Positions 49,983-62,955 of a stretch of 63,103 bases of DNA are shown here, piece by piece (position 1 is the stretch's first letter; the number at the start of each line of letters is the position of its first letter). The translations under genes and the position numbers were made by a program. Source of the stretch: Bacillota bacterium (GTDB taxonomy: Bacteria; Bacillota; Sulfobacillia; Sulfobacillales; JAIMBI01). Under the pieces are notes generated by a model, which worked only from the letters and a program-made list of their open reading frames with translations, did no database searches and was not told the DNA's origin. The stretch is from the NCBI GenBank assembly GCA_021846505.1, contig JAJZWV010000013.1, forward strand, positions 1-63,103. The letters run 5' to 3'.

Positions 49983-50858
49983 GTGGATCTGGAGTGGCTG
50001 TCGACATTTCTGGCGGCCGCGGACACGCTGTCGTTTCGCGAGGTGGCCCGGCGCCGGTTTGTCAGCCAGGCCAGCGTGTCCCAACAGGTGGCCCACCTGG
50101 AGGCGTCGGTGGGCCACCCCCTGTTTCAGCGAGTGGGGCGTCGGGTGGTGCTGACCCCGGAAGGCGAGCAGTTTCGGGTCTATGCCGCGCGCCTGGTGGC
50201 GCTGTGGGAGGAAGCGATCCGCCCGGGCGGTGCGACCTCGCGCTCGGTGGCGGTAGGAGCCGAGCCGCTGCTGGCTGAGACGGTGCTGCCGTGGCTGGCG
50301 CGCGGCTGGCTCTCCGCGCTGCCGGGCCTGGACTTGGTGGTGCGCGTCGGCAGCGCGGCGGAGTTGGCCTCGCTCTCGGTGGACGCGGCGCTGCTGCGCC
50401 GGCCGCCTCCAAGTCGCGCGTGGCTGGTCGAGCCGCTGTGGACGGAGCCCGTGGCGCTGTACGTGGGGGCGGACGGCCAAGATTTTGAGGCGCCGCGTCC
50501 AGACCCCGAGCAGGTGCTCGCGGATCGCCGGCTGCTGCTGGATGGGGGCGCTCCGCACAATGACGCCGTGCTGGCGCTGCTGTCGCGGAGTGGCTTCGCC
50601 CCTCGCACGCTGGTGGTCGATCATATTGGGGTGGTCAAGCGCCTGGTGGCCGAAGGGCTGGGCGCGGCGGTGCTGCCTCTGTCCGCGGCTTTTCGCGAGG
50701 CGGCCGAAGGGCGCCTGCTGGAGGTGCCTCTGCCCAGCCTGGATGCGGTGCGCGACCCGGTGCTGTGGGCCGAGCCCTATGGCGCACCCGGATTGCCCGC
50801 CATGGCGCTGGCTCGCCAGCTGCTGCGCCGCCGGCGCGATGGGGTGCGCGGCGGATAG
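49983..50858 (+). CDS. LysR-family transcriptional regulator
   Basis: 291 aa. N-terminal winged HTH: 'WLSTFLAAADTLSFREVARR', 'FVSQASVSQQVAHLEASVGH', 'PLFQRVGRRVVLTPEGE'. The C-terminal periplasmic-binding-like effector domain begins about residue 88 ('RSVAVGAEPLLAETVLPWL'). GTG start with GGGAGGAGGGGG upstream. Divergent from citrate synthase, which suggests a CitR/CcpC-like role sensing citrate or a related carboxylate (inference from position). Confidence 0.92.
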   Translation: MDLEWLSTFLAAADTLSFREVARRRFVSQASVSQQVAHLEASVGHPLFQRVGRRVVLTPEGEQFRVYAARLVALWEEAIRPGGATSRSVAVGAEPLLAETVLPWLARGWLSALPGLDLVVRVGSAAELASLSVDAALLRRPPPSRAWLVEPLWTEPVALYVGADGQDFEAPRPDPEQVLADRRLLLDGGAPHNDAVLALLSRSGFAPRTLVVDHIGVVKRLVAEGLGAAVLPLSAAFREAAEGRLLEVPLPSLDAVRDPVLWAEPYGAPGLPAMALARQLLRRRRDGVRGG

Positions 50859-51011
50859 CCGCTGGCGGTGACTTGCCGACGGGAAGGAGTCCCTTAGAAT
50901 GGGCAGGAGACACGAGCGGCGATCGCGAAGGCTCGGGCGCAGAGAGGGCCAGGATGTTAGCGAGGGCAGCGCGGCGCCGGGTAAAGTGAAGGTGAATTGA
51001 GGAGGCGGCCA

Positions 51012-52040
51012 GTGGCTGACGTGCGGGTAGGCATTAACGGAGCGTTTGGCAGCATCGGGCGGCGATTTTTGAGAGCCAGCTTGGCTCATCCGGCTGTGAA
51101 CGTGGTGGCGGTCAACGACTTGGGTGACCCAGCGGCCGGCAGCCACTACTTAAAGTACGACTCCAACTATGGGGTGCTGGATCGCGAGGTGCGCTACGAT
51201 CCGGGAGAGACCGGCGGTGGGGGCCGCCTCTACCTGGATGGCCGCGAGATTGCCATCACGGCGCATCGGAGCCCCGAAGACATCCCCTGGGGCCAGCTGG
51301 GCGTGGACATCGTGATCGAGGCAACCGGGTTTTTCACGGATGGTGCCAAGGCGCGCGGGCATCTGGCGGGCGGCGCCAAGAAGGTGATTATTTCCGCCCC
51401 GGCGGACCATGAAGACGTCACACTGGTGCTGGGCGTCAACGAGGAGCGATACCGGCCCGCCCACGACCACATCATTTCCAACGCCAGCTGCACCACCAAC
51501 TGCCTGGCCCCAGTGGCCAAGGTGCTGGATGAGCGCTTTGGAATCGCGGCGGGCGTCATGACCACGGCGCATTCGTATACCAATGACCAGCGGCTGCTGG
51601 ACTTGGCCCATCGCGATCTGCGCAAAGGCCGGGCTGCGGCCGACAACATCATCCCCACCTCCACAGGCGCGGCCAAGGCGCTGCACCGGGTGCTGCCGCA
51701 GCTGGAGGGCAAAATGCACGGCATTGCGCTCCGGGTGCCCACGCCGGTGGTGTCGGTGGTGGACCTGGTGTTCACGACCGAGCGGCCCGCCACGGTGGCC
51801 GCCATCCACGAGGCCTTTCGGGAGGCCGCCGCCAGCCCGCTGGGGCAGTATCTGGCGGTATCCGACCTGCCGCTGGTTTCCAGCGACTTCAAGGGCGATC
51901 CACACTCCGCCACGGTGGACCTGCCTCTCACCATGGTCGTGGGCGGCCTCGCCAAAGTCATTGCGTGGTACGACAACGAGTGGGGCTATTCAAACCGGCT
52001 GGTGGAGCTGGCGCAGTTCATTGCCCAGCAGGGCCTGTAG
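51012..52040 (+). CDS. gap: Glyceraldehyde-3-phosphate dehydrogenase
   Basis: 342 aa. Nucleotide loop 'VGINGAFGSIGRRFLR' differs from the usual GFGRIGR by an inserted Ala and R-to-S. Active site is 'SNASCTTNCLAPVAKVLDE' with the catalytic Cys, and the His is in 'GVMTTAHSYTNDQRLLDL'. C-terminal 'IAWYDNEWGYSNRLVEL' is canonical. It oxidises G3P to 1,3-bisphosphoglycerate with NAD(P). GTG 51012 has GAGGAGG. First gene of the lower glycolysis operon; pgk follows after 2 bp. No CggR-type regulator precedes it. Confidence 0.97.
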   Translation: MADVRVGINGAFGSIGRRFLRASLAHPAVNVVAVNDLGDPAAGSHYLKYDSNYGVLDREVRYDPGETGGGGRLYLDGREIAITAHRSPEDIPWGQLGVDIVIEATGFFTDGAKARGHLAGGAKKVIISAPADHEDVTLVLGVNEERYRPAHDHIISNASCTTNCLAPVAKVLDERFGIAAGVMTTAHSYTNDQRLLDLAHRDLRKGRAAADNIIPTSTGAAKALHRVLPQLEGKMHGIALRVPTPVVSVVDLVFTTERPATVAAIHEAFREAAASPLGQYLAVSDLPLVSSDFKGDPHSATVDLPLTMVVGGLAKVIAWYDNEWGYSNRLVELAQFIAQQGL

Positions 52041-52042
52041 CG

Positions 52043-53227
52043 ATGAAGGTGCCACAGCTGGCGGACCTGCCAATTGGCCCGGGGGCGCGAGTGCTGGTGC
52101 GGGTGGACTACAACGTGCCGCTTGACCACGGCGCGGTGGCGGATGACACGCGCATCGCCGCAAGTGTGCCCACGCTGACGCATCTGGTGCGCCGGGGCGC
52201 CGTGGCGGTGCTGCTGAGTCACCTGGGGCGCCCTCGGGGCCACAGCGACCCCGCGCTGTCGCTGGCCCCAGTGGCCGATCGGCTGGGGCAGCTGATTGAC
52301 GCGCCGGTGGCGTTTGTGCCCCACACCGTGGGGCCGGCCGCCGAGCAGGCCGTCGCGGCCGCACCGCCCGGATCCGTGGTGGTGCTGGAGAACCTCCGCT
52401 TTCATGAGGGGGAGATGGCCAACGACCCGGCTTTTGCAGCGGCCTTGGCGCGTCTAGGCCAATTTTATGTCAGCGATGCGTTTGGAACCGCACACCGGGC
52501 GCATGCCAGCACCGTGGGGCTCCCCAGCCGCCTGCCGGCGGCGGCGGGCTTGCTGGTCGAGCGGGAGCTGAGCGCGCTGGACGCTTTGCGGGACCATCCG
52601 GCGCGCCCCTACTGGGCCATCATCGGGGGCGCCAAAGTGGCGGACAAGCTGAGCCTGCTGGAGCACCTCTTGGACCAGGTGGATGGCCTCGCCATTGGCG
52701 GGGGCATGGCCAATACGTTTTTGGCCGCGCTGGGCCACTCGGTGGGGGCGTCGCGCATTGAGCCGGACCAATTCGACGCCGCCCGCCACTTGGTGGAGGC
52801 TGCCGGCCCCCGGCTGCTGCTTCCCGAAGATGTGGTGGTGGCGCCGGCGTTTGCGGCCGATGCCTCGCCGAGGGTGGCGCCGGTGGGCGGTGTGGGTGCC
52901 GCCGAGTTTGTTCTGGATGTGGGGCCGGCCACGCTGGCGCGGTGGGGGCAGGCACTGGCCAGCGCGGCGCTGGTGTTTTGGAACGGCCCGCTGGGCGTGT
53001 TTGAGTGGCCCGCGTTTGCCGGCGGCACGCTGGCGGCCGCGCGGATGCTGGCGTCCTTGCCCGCCCAGGTGGTGGTGGGGGGGGGGGACTCCGGCGCGGC
53101 GGTGTCCCAGGCCGGCCTCTCGGGCCAGTTTGCCCACGTCTCCACCGGCGGCGGCGCGGCCTTGGCGTACGTGCAGGGGCTGGAGTTGCCAGGCGTGGCG
53201 GCGCTCGCGCCGAAAGGCCAGCTGTGA
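52043..53227 (+). CDS. pgk: Phosphoglycerate kinase
   Basis: 394 aa. 'VLVRVDYNVPLDHG', 'VLLSHLGRPRG', 'VLENLRFHEGE', the hinge 'YWAIIGGAKVADKLSLLEHL' and the C-terminal 'VVVGGGDSGAAVSQAGL' plus 'HVSTGGGAALAYVQG' make the assignment certain. It transfers phosphate from 1,3-BPG to ADP. ATG 52043 starts 3 bases after the gap stop, and the tpiA GTG overlaps its own stop. Confidence 0.97.
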   Translation: MKVPQLADLPIGPGARVLVRVDYNVPLDHGAVADDTRIAASVPTLTHLVRRGAVAVLLSHLGRPRGHSDPALSLAPVADRLGQLIDAPVAFVPHTVGPAAEQAVAAAPPGSVVVLENLRFHEGEMANDPAFAAALARLGQFYVSDAFGTAHRAHASTVGLPSRLPAAAGLLVERELSALDALRDHPARPYWAIIGGAKVADKLSLLEHLLDQVDGLAIGGGMANTFLAALGHSVGASRIEPDQFDAARHLVEAAGPRLLLPEDVVVAPAFAADASPRVAPVGGVGAAEFVLDVGPATLARWGQALASAALVFWNGPLGVFEWPAFAGGTLAAARMLASLPAQVVVGGGDSGAAVSQAGLSGQFAHVSTGGGAALAYVQGLELPGVAALAPKGQL

Positions 53228-54015
53228 GCGCCGTGCGCCGGCCGCTGTTGGCCGCCAACTGGAAAATGCATAAGACGGTGGGGGAGTCCGTCGCGTTTGT
53301 GCGGGAATGGAGCCGGCGGGTGGCCGATGGCTGGGCGCTCCCGAATGCAGCAGAGGTGGAGCTGGTGGTGTGCCCCACCGCCTTAGCGCTCGCTCCGGTG
53401 GCTCCCCTCTTGGATGCGCTGGGCGTGGGCTTGGGCGCGCAGGATTTGGACGTGGGCTCCGAGGGGGCGGTGACCGGCGGCGTGTCGGGCTATCTCTTGG
53501 CCGAAGCCCTGGCGACCCACGTGATTGTGGGCCACTCCGAGCGCCGCCGGCTGTTTGGCGAAGCCGACGGCGTGGTGGCCGCCAAGGCCGCGGCAGCGCT
53601 GGCTGCTGGCCTCACCCCCATCGTATGCGTCGGGGAGACAGAAGCCGAGCGGCAGGCCGGAGAGACGAAGCGCGTGGTGACGGGCCAGCTCCGAGCCGTG
53701 CTGGAGGCGGTGCCGGCCGCCGATGCGCGGCTCACTGTGGCGTATGAGCCGCTGTGGGCGATTGGCACCGGCCGGGGCGCCCACCCGTCCGACGCCAGCG
53801 AGGTGGCCAGCTGGCTCCGAGCTTTGGTGGCCGAGCGGTGGGGTGCAGCAGCGGGCGCTGTGCGGATTTTGTACGGCGGCAGCGTGACCGCGGGCAATGT
53901 GCTGGGGTTTTGGCAAGCCGACGCGATTGACGGGGCGCTGGTAGGGGGAGCCTCCCTAGAGATGGAGTCGTGGCTGGCGCTGGTGCGCACCGTGGCACCG
54001 ACGCCGCCGGCATGA
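53224..54015 (+). CDS. tpiA: Triose-phosphate isomerase
   Basis: 263 aa, slightly long. 'LLAANWKMHKT' carries Asn and Lys, 'HVIVGHSERRRLFGEADG' the catalytic His, and 'TVAYEPLWAIGTGRGAHP' the catalytic Glu. Phosphate-binding loops are 'LYGGSVTAGNV' and 'IDGALVGGASLEMESW'. It interconverts DHAP and G3P. GTG start overlaps the pgk stop (GTGA). Confidence 0.97.
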   Translation: MSAVRRPLLAANWKMHKTVGESVAFVREWSRRVADGWALPNAAEVELVVCPTALALAPVAPLLDALGVGLGAQDLDVGSEGAVTGGVSGYLLAEALATHVIVGHSERRRLFGEADGVVAAKAAAALAAGLTPIVCVGETEAERQAGETKRVVTGQLRAVLEAVPAADARLTVAYEPLWAIGTGRGAHPSDASEVASWLRALVAERWGAAAGAVRILYGGSVTAGNVLGFWQADAIDGALVGGASLEMESWLALVRTVAPTPPA

Positions 54016-54031
54016 CGGGAGGTATCGGGGA

Positions 54032-57940
<3,909 letters not shown>

Positions 57941-57950
<10 letters not shown>

Positions 57951-58430
57951 GGCCAGCAGCGGCCGCCCCGCTCGCGCAGCTGGCCGGTGGTGCAGCGGAG
58001 GGCGTACACCGAGTCTCCGCGGCGCTCCACGCGCTCCCGCCCATCAAGCGCAGCCAAGTCGCCGCGGGAATCGTTCTGGCATGCATAGAGGCCGCCGCGC
58101 ACCAGCGGCGGCCCGCGAAACGGAAGGGCGCGCGCACTGCCGCAGGGCACGCTCAGAAAGGCGTAAAGCTCCTGAATCTCGCCCGGGGCCAGGGAGGGTT
58201 CGGCGCCGCCCGCGCAGCTCATGGACCAAAGGGGAATGCTGTGCTGCCATACGGTGTCCTGGCCCACAAAATAGGCGGAGCCAAAGGAGATGTCTCTGTA
58301 AAGCAGGGCGCCGGCCGTGTATTCCAGCTGGCGAGAGCGCGCCAGCAGGGGGGACCGAGGCTGGTCTGCCGCCCGCGTGCGCAGGGCGCTTGGCTTCGAT
58401 GATGAAGTCCGCCGCCACCTCATCCGCCAA
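57941..58430 (-). pseudogene. DUF5680-family protein, frameshifted
   Basis: From a TTG codon at 58430, just behind AAGGAGG, one frame reads 'LADEVAADFIIEAKRPAHAG'. The adjacent frame carries on as 'SRQLEYTAGALLYRDISFGS', 'YFVGQDTVWQHSIPLWSMS', 'LPFRGPPLVRGGLYACQNDS' and 'RVERRGDSVYALRCTTG'. This is the order of the DUF5680 family (FIGEE.VW..G.P.W.MNY). One frameshift near 58380 separates them. With a one-base correction the product is about 160 aa. Possible real decay or an indel error. Confidence 0.7.
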
Positions 58431-58630
58431 AGCTTGCCTCCTTAAACTTGAAGGCCTGGCGACCAGATCCCCAGAAGGGCCTGGTATACCCCGGCGGCGC
58501 GGCTGCAAGTGTATCATGAAGCTGGGAGCTGGCTCGGCGCCCCGCGCCCTGAGGGCGCCCAAGCGCAGACGTTCAGAGGTGGCGCCGGTCATCCAGAGGG
58601 GAGCCACCCGGATTCGCAGCGGAGGGATTC

Positions 58631-59518
58631 ATGGCCATGCGTCAGGTGCGGATGGTGAGCGCAATGGCGGCGCTGGCCCTTGCGGCGGCGGGGTGCGGCC
58701 TGAATGGGCCGGCTGCCGCTCCGATCGCGCACAGCCCGCCCACAAAGCCGGGGCGCGACGCCTCTCCCCACACGCGGTCCCGGCCGGCGGATCCGCCACA
58801 CGCCTCATCCTCACCGGGCACCGACTTTGCCCCCGCCGTGGCCGAGGCCATCACAGCCATCGCCAACGGGACTCGGGTTCCGATCGAGGCGCCCGCCAAT
58901 CCAGAGGGGTGCACGGGCGGCGCCAACGCCGCGCATGCGTGCTGGCCAGCCGCCTGGATCCAGGCCGCGCCCTCCTCATACTGGGCGCACGTCGGAGTCT
59001 GTCCGGCCCAGGAAAGTGCGCAGGTGCCGGTCCACGCCGTGGGCCGAGCCTCCTGCGACCAGTCGATGGCGGCCCTTATCGCAGGGTACGACTTCGCGGG
59101 GCGCGAGTATCCGACCAGCGCCAAGGCCCGGGGCGCCGTAGCGCCGCCCGCGCTGCCAGCGCCGGCAACGTCCGTTCCCCTGGGCACGGGACTGAGCGGC
59201 GCCGCCACCTCCGGGGGCGTGGTGACGTGGGCGGAGGGGGACTGGCGCCTCAGCGCCAACTTTTCCGCGTGCCCGGCGGCAGCCCATCCCCGGCAGCAGG
59301 CCCTGGCGGCCGCACGATCGATTGTGGCTTATCTGCACACGCATTTGCTGCCGGAAACGTATGGGTACCTAGAAGCCGGCGGATCCTGCGGCGACCTCAG
59401 CAGCGGCAGCACGACGCTCCGGTGGGCCTGGGGGCGAGACGTTTACTCCGTCTCGGCATCGGGGTACGCGCCGCTGGAGGCTGTGCGATTGGCCATGGCC
59501 ATGCGGGCCCCTTCATAG
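58631..59518 (+). CDS. Lipoprotein of unknown function
   Basis: 295 aa. Signal peptide with lipobox LAAAGC at residues about 17-22, then a Pro/Ser/Thr-rich linker to about residue 65. The globular part has several Cys (in 'EGCTGGANAAHACWPA', 'GVCPAQES', 'RASCDQS', 'FSACPAA', 'GSCGDL') that likely pair outside the cell. I recognise no family. ATG 58631 with GGAGGG upstream; ATG 58637 is an alternative. Isolated between a pseudogene and an empty stretch. Confidence 0.8.
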   Translation: MAMRQVRMVSAMAALALAAAGCGLNGPAAAPIAHSPPTKPGRDASPHTRSRPADPPHASSSPGTDFAPAVAEAITAIANGTRVPIEAPANPEGCTGGANAAHACWPAAWIQAAPSSYWAHVGVCPAQESAQVPVHAVGRASCDQSMAALIAGYDFAGREYPTSAKARGAVAPPALPAPATSVPLGTGLSGAATSGGVVTWAEGDWRLSANFSACPAAAHPRQQALAAARSIVAYLHTHLLPETYGYLEAGGSCGDLSSGSTTLRWAWGRDVYSVSASGYAPLEAVRLAMAMRAPS

Positions 59519-59944
59519 GCGCCGCGGGGCGGCAACGCGCTCACCAGCCGCATCGGCGCCGGGATGCGCTCGGCCGCGGAGGGAGCGGGGTGGCGCTGAT
59601 GCGGCGGCCCACGCTGGCCTTCCTGCACCGGCAGCGCGGACAGAGCCTGCCAAGGTGATGCCGCCGGTCTCTCACGCTAGGGGCCGAGTCAGTACAAGGG
59701 CGCCTCAGGGCTTTTTGAACGCTTCTTCGACCAGCTTCTTCCAATGCGCCCCCGCAGAAGGGGCTGAAGTTAAGGAGCGCCTGCGGCGCCGCCGCTCGCC
59801 ACCAGCGTGGGGTGGCGCTGGGTGGGCGCAGCGGCCCAAAAGCGCTATGCTGGAGATGGGGGGTATCCCCGATTTCTTTGCGCGAGGCTAGCCGATGGCG
59901 TGCGTCGCCTAAACGTTGCCGAAGCGATCAGGAGGAGGATGGGC
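59519..59944. other. Stretch without a supported gene
   Basis: The minus strand near 59710-59750 ends a plausible reading frame ('WKKLVEEAFKKP' then stop), possibly the tail of a decayed small protein, but no start or RBS is found. The right end contains the leader and GGAGGAGG site of the following gene. Confidence 0.35.
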
Positions 59945-61141
59945 ATGGCGTTCATGTTGCCCAGCGCGGAGATGCAGATCGCAGGCGGCTCCGCAGCGCC
60001 GGAAACGCTGGAGCACTATCGCGCGCGAGGCGGCTATGGCGGCTTTCAGCGCGCGCGGGCCATGGAGCCCGACGCGGTGGTGGCGGACGTGGAGGCCGCG
60101 GGCCTCTTAGGCCGTGGCGGTGCGGGGTTTCCCACTGGCGCCAAGTGGCGGCTGGTGCGAGCGACCGAGGGCACTGCCCGCTATTTGGTGGTCAACGGCG
60201 CGGAGGGCGAGCCGGGATCGATGAAAGATCGGGTCTTGATGGCGCGGGCCCCTCACGCCGTGCTGGAAGGCCTCCTGATCGCGGCCCACGCGCTGGCGGC
60301 CACCCAAGTTTTGTTTTACGTGAACGATGAATTTCAGGACGCCCTGTCCGCCCTACGAGAGGCGGTGGCAACACTCGGGGCCGTGCCCGGGGCCGCCGAG
60401 TGGGCGAGCCGCCTGGTGCTGGTGCCAGAAACCCACGTGTACATCGCGGGGGAGGAAACGGCGCTCATCAGCGTGCTGATGCACCAGGCGGCACAGCCCT
60501 GGCACAAGCCGCCCTATCCGAGCGACCGCGGCTACCAGGGGTGCCCCACGGCCGTGAACAACGTGGAGACGCTCGCGGCCGTGGCAGTGCTGATGCAGCA
60601 TGACCCCCGCTGGTTTCAGGCCGAGCGCCCGGCGCTGTTTTCGGTGTCGGGCGATGTGGCCGCCCCAGGGGTGTACGAGCGGCCGCTGGGCTATCGGCTG
60701 GATCAGCTGCTGGCTGACGCGGGGGGCCCACCGCCGGGCCACGCCTTCACGGCGGTGCTGCCGGGCGGCTATTCGATGCCGCCCGTGTTTCCCGCGCAGT
60801 TTGGCGTGGCGCTGGAGCCGGGGGCGCTGCGGGCGCTGGGATCGGGGCTGGGGGCCTCGATTATCGCGGTGGCCAGCAATCGGACGCTGGGGGCGGTCGC
60901 GCACGACATCCTCGCCTTCTTTGCCCGCGAAAGCTGCGGGAAGTGCCCGGTGTGCGTCAAAGGCTCGCAGCATCTCGCCGAGGCGCTGGGGCCGGCCGCG
61001 TCGGCCGCGCTGTCGCCCGACCAGCTGGCCGGCGTGCTGGCGCTGGCGGCCAAGTACCGCAAGAAAGGCATCTGCTCGTTTCTGGACAGCGCCGCCCATG
61101 TGGCGGAGGCCATCACGCCGCATTTGGGGGTGGCGCGCTGA
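59945..61141 (+). CDS. NuoF-like NADH dehydrogenase flavoprotein (orphan)
   Basis: 398 aa. FMN-binding 'GRGGAGFPTGAKWRLVRA', NADH/FMN loop 'VVNGAEGEPGSMKDRVLMA' (usual NGDESEPGTxKDR), 'YIAGEETALISVL', SLBB segment around 'LFSVSGDVAAPGVYERPLG', and the N3 cluster ligands C-x2-C-x2-C in 'ESCGKCPVCVKG' with the fourth Cys in 'KKGICSFLDSAA'. It oxidises NADH. No NuoE, NuoG, hydrogenase or formate dehydrogenase subunit is adjacent, so the electron acceptor is unknown. ATG 59945 gives six-base spacing to GGAGGAGG; ATG 59939 is too close. Confidence 0.88.
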   Translation: MAFMLPSAEMQIAGGSAAPETLEHYRARGGYGGFQRARAMEPDAVVADVEAAGLLGRGGAGFPTGAKWRLVRATEGTARYLVVNGAEGEPGSMKDRVLMARAPHAVLEGLLIAAHALAATQVLFYVNDEFQDALSALREAVATLGAVPGAAEWASRLVLVPETHVYIAGEETALISVLMHQAAQPWHKPPYPSDRGYQGCPTAVNNVETLAAVAVLMQHDPRWFQAERPALFSVSGDVAAPGVYERPLGYRLDQLLADAGGPPPGHAFTAVLPGGYSMPPVFPAQFGVALEPGALRALGSGLGASIIAVASNRTLGAVAHDILAFFARESCGKCPVCVKGSQHLAEALGPAASAALSPDQLAGVLALAAKYRKKGICSFLDSAAHVAEAITPHLGVAR

Positions 61142-61480
61142 GGCAGGGCGCCCGAGCCCCCATCTCCACCTTCCTACAAGCGTGGCAACCCCGGTGCGTG
61201 CGGAGCAGGGGGGCTTGCCGCGCCCACCCTGCACGAAAGGGACGGGCAACACGCAGAGTGGACGGAGAGGACCGATGCCCGCGCACGGCGGTCGCCGCCG
61301 CGCCGAGTTTCTAACGGATTCCCATACGGGCATCCGGTCCCTGATCTGTTTTTCTAAGATGCCTGGGCGTGACCCGTGCCTGCCATCAACGTGAAATAAA
61401 GCTATTTTCTGCTTGCCGCGCTTATCGCGCGGGTGTAGCTTGCAGTTGTCGGCTTCCCTGGCGCCCAGCAGGAGGTGCGT
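61142..61480. other. Intergenic stretch before the second peptidase copy
   Basis: No gene supported. A CCGCGC-TTATC-GCGCGG hairpin is at 61416-61432, after an A/T-rich patch (about 61391-61411) that may contain the promoter of the peptidase remnant. Confidence 0.4.
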
Positions 61481-62553
61481 TGTGTCGGTTTGGAACAGAA
61501 AGCTTAGGACACGTGGGGGGTGCTGGCAATCGTGCAAGCGGGGACTGGCCTGGGTGCGGCGCCGCCGGCCGGACCCCAAGCGCCGTTACGGGTCGGCCCC
61601 TTCACGGTCACGCCGGCACCTCCTCACCCAGGCTTCAACCCGCTGACGGCGAGCCCGAGCGCGCTCGCGGCCAATGGATTTCCCGCACGACCGCCAGGCA
61701 CGCCGCGGTGGTGGGTAAAGCTTGTCCCCACGGCCCGCTACGTCTATCCTAACTCGGGCGCGATGAGCAACACGGTGACCACGACACCGGCGCCGCTCGG
61801 ACGGCGCGCCACATCTCGAGGGGTGGCGACCTCCCCAACAGGCAGTTGATTTATGTATGCCGAACCATCGCTAAATTGGACATACAACACGGATAACTGC
61901 TGCCGATACTACGCAATTGACGCCACATGGGCGGTGCCGACCGCAGTGGCGAGTATGATTGCCCAGAACACGTACTCCGCCGCCTGGCCGGGTTTGGGCC
62001 TGGGAAACAGTTCGTCCCACCAGCTGTTCCAGGCGGGACCTGAATCCAACGTCAGCTGGGTGCTGGATTGAAATGGGTGGCAACACTACACCAGCACACT
62101 TGCCTGGTGGGAGGTGTACCCGCAGTACCCGTACTCGGAAGAGCTGTACTCGCTGTCAGCCCGAATGATGTCCTGCACGCCTCGGTGCAGTACATTTTTT
62201 CAAAGGGACAGGTGCTATTCACCGTCTACAACGAGTCGTCCGGCCAGTACTCATCGCTGTACGTGTCGGCGGGCGGCTTTGGCGGCTACCACGCCGAGTG
62301 GGTGGCGGAGCGCCCAACCCAAGGCGGTGTTATGTCGTACTGGGCCCACTTTGGATCGGTGACGTTCACCGGTGCAGAGGCAGAGTCCGGGGGCGTCTGG
62401 CGGGGCGTGGGCCAACAGGCTCACCGCTACGGCAGCATGTACGATAAGAACACGGACGACAGTGAGGTGACGGATGTGTCGCCGGGGGGCATCAATGCGG
62501 CGGGAAACAGCTTTGCAGTGGCATGCCACAGTCCCGGCGGCAGGGACCCCTAG
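61481..62553 (+). pseudogene. G1-family peptidase (copy 2), broken by frameshifts and stops
   Basis: AGGAGGTGCGTT precedes GTG 61481. After one frame change the pro-segment reads 'FTVTPAPPHPGFNPLTAS' and 'ALAANGFPARPPG', aligning with copy 1. An in-frame TGA (61847) is followed in frame by 'SLNWTYNTDNCCRYYAIDAT', 'WAVPT', 'SSSHQLFQAGPESN' (candidate Gln), a second in-frame TGA (62069), then 'YTSTLAWWEVYPQYPYSEEL'. A further shift leads to 'VLHASVQYIFSKGQVLFTV' and 'GYHAEWVAERPTQGG' (candidate Glu). Gene order and both dyad residues are kept, so decay seems recent. Its stop directly abuts the lipoprotein ATG. Confidence 0.78.
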
Positions 62554-62955
62554 ATGAAGACGTACCGCCGCGTCATCTTCAGGCTCCTTGCCCTTATGCT
62601 GGGCGCATGGGTAGCGGGGTGCGGATCCGTGCCGCCTCCACCGCTGCCGCCCTATCCTGGCGCCGCCGACTGGATGGCTGTGCACTGGCCGAAGGCGTGG
62701 CGCGCAGAAGGCTATGCGGCGGAGCGCGGCTTGTTCTACCGCCACTTACCGGGCGTGGCCGCGCCTGCGGGCCGCCGGTTTATGACCTGGAAGTTCGGCG
62801 AGCCCCTGACTACCACGTGGCATGGCCGCGTGATTCACGTGCCCAGGTTTGCCGTGATGGCCACAGAGGTGAGCCGGCAGCATCGGCAGAGGGTGTACGG
62901 CGTTTTTCTGGAGGAGGGATCGCCCCCAAAGTGGGTGCCCTGGCCAAACTGGTAG
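62554..62955 (+). CDS. Lipoprotein paired with G1 peptidase (copy 2)
   Basis: 133 aa. Lipobox WVAGC after a hydrophobic signal, then CGSVPPPP, 'YPGAADWMAVHWPKAWRAE', 'GLFYRHLPG', 'WHGRVIHVPRFAVMATEV' and a C-terminal 'VYGVFLEEGSPPKWVPWPNW'. It shares the leader motif, WM motif and GRxIHxP with the lipoprotein at 31387-31800, so they are paralogues. It is intact although the peptidase directly upstream is broken. No independent strong RBS is seen, as the start follows the peptidase stop immediately. Confidence 0.78.
   Translation: MKTYRRVIFRLLALMLGAWVAGCGSVPPPPLPPYPGAADWMAVHWPKAWRAEGYAAERGLFYRHLPGVAAPAGRRFMTWKFGEPLTTTWHGRVIHVPRFAVMATEVSRQHRQRVYGVFLEEGSPPKWVPWPNW

Noticed and set aside
59700-59760. 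Short minus-strand tail 'WKKLVEEAFKKP' as a gene
   Set aside because: Only a C-terminus-like scrap with no start, RBS or upstream continuity.
61847-62071. Reading of in-frame TGA codons in peptidase copy 2 as Trp or Sec
   Set aside because: TGA is the normal stop of many intact genes here, there are also frameshifts in the same gene, and no SECIS-like element is evident.
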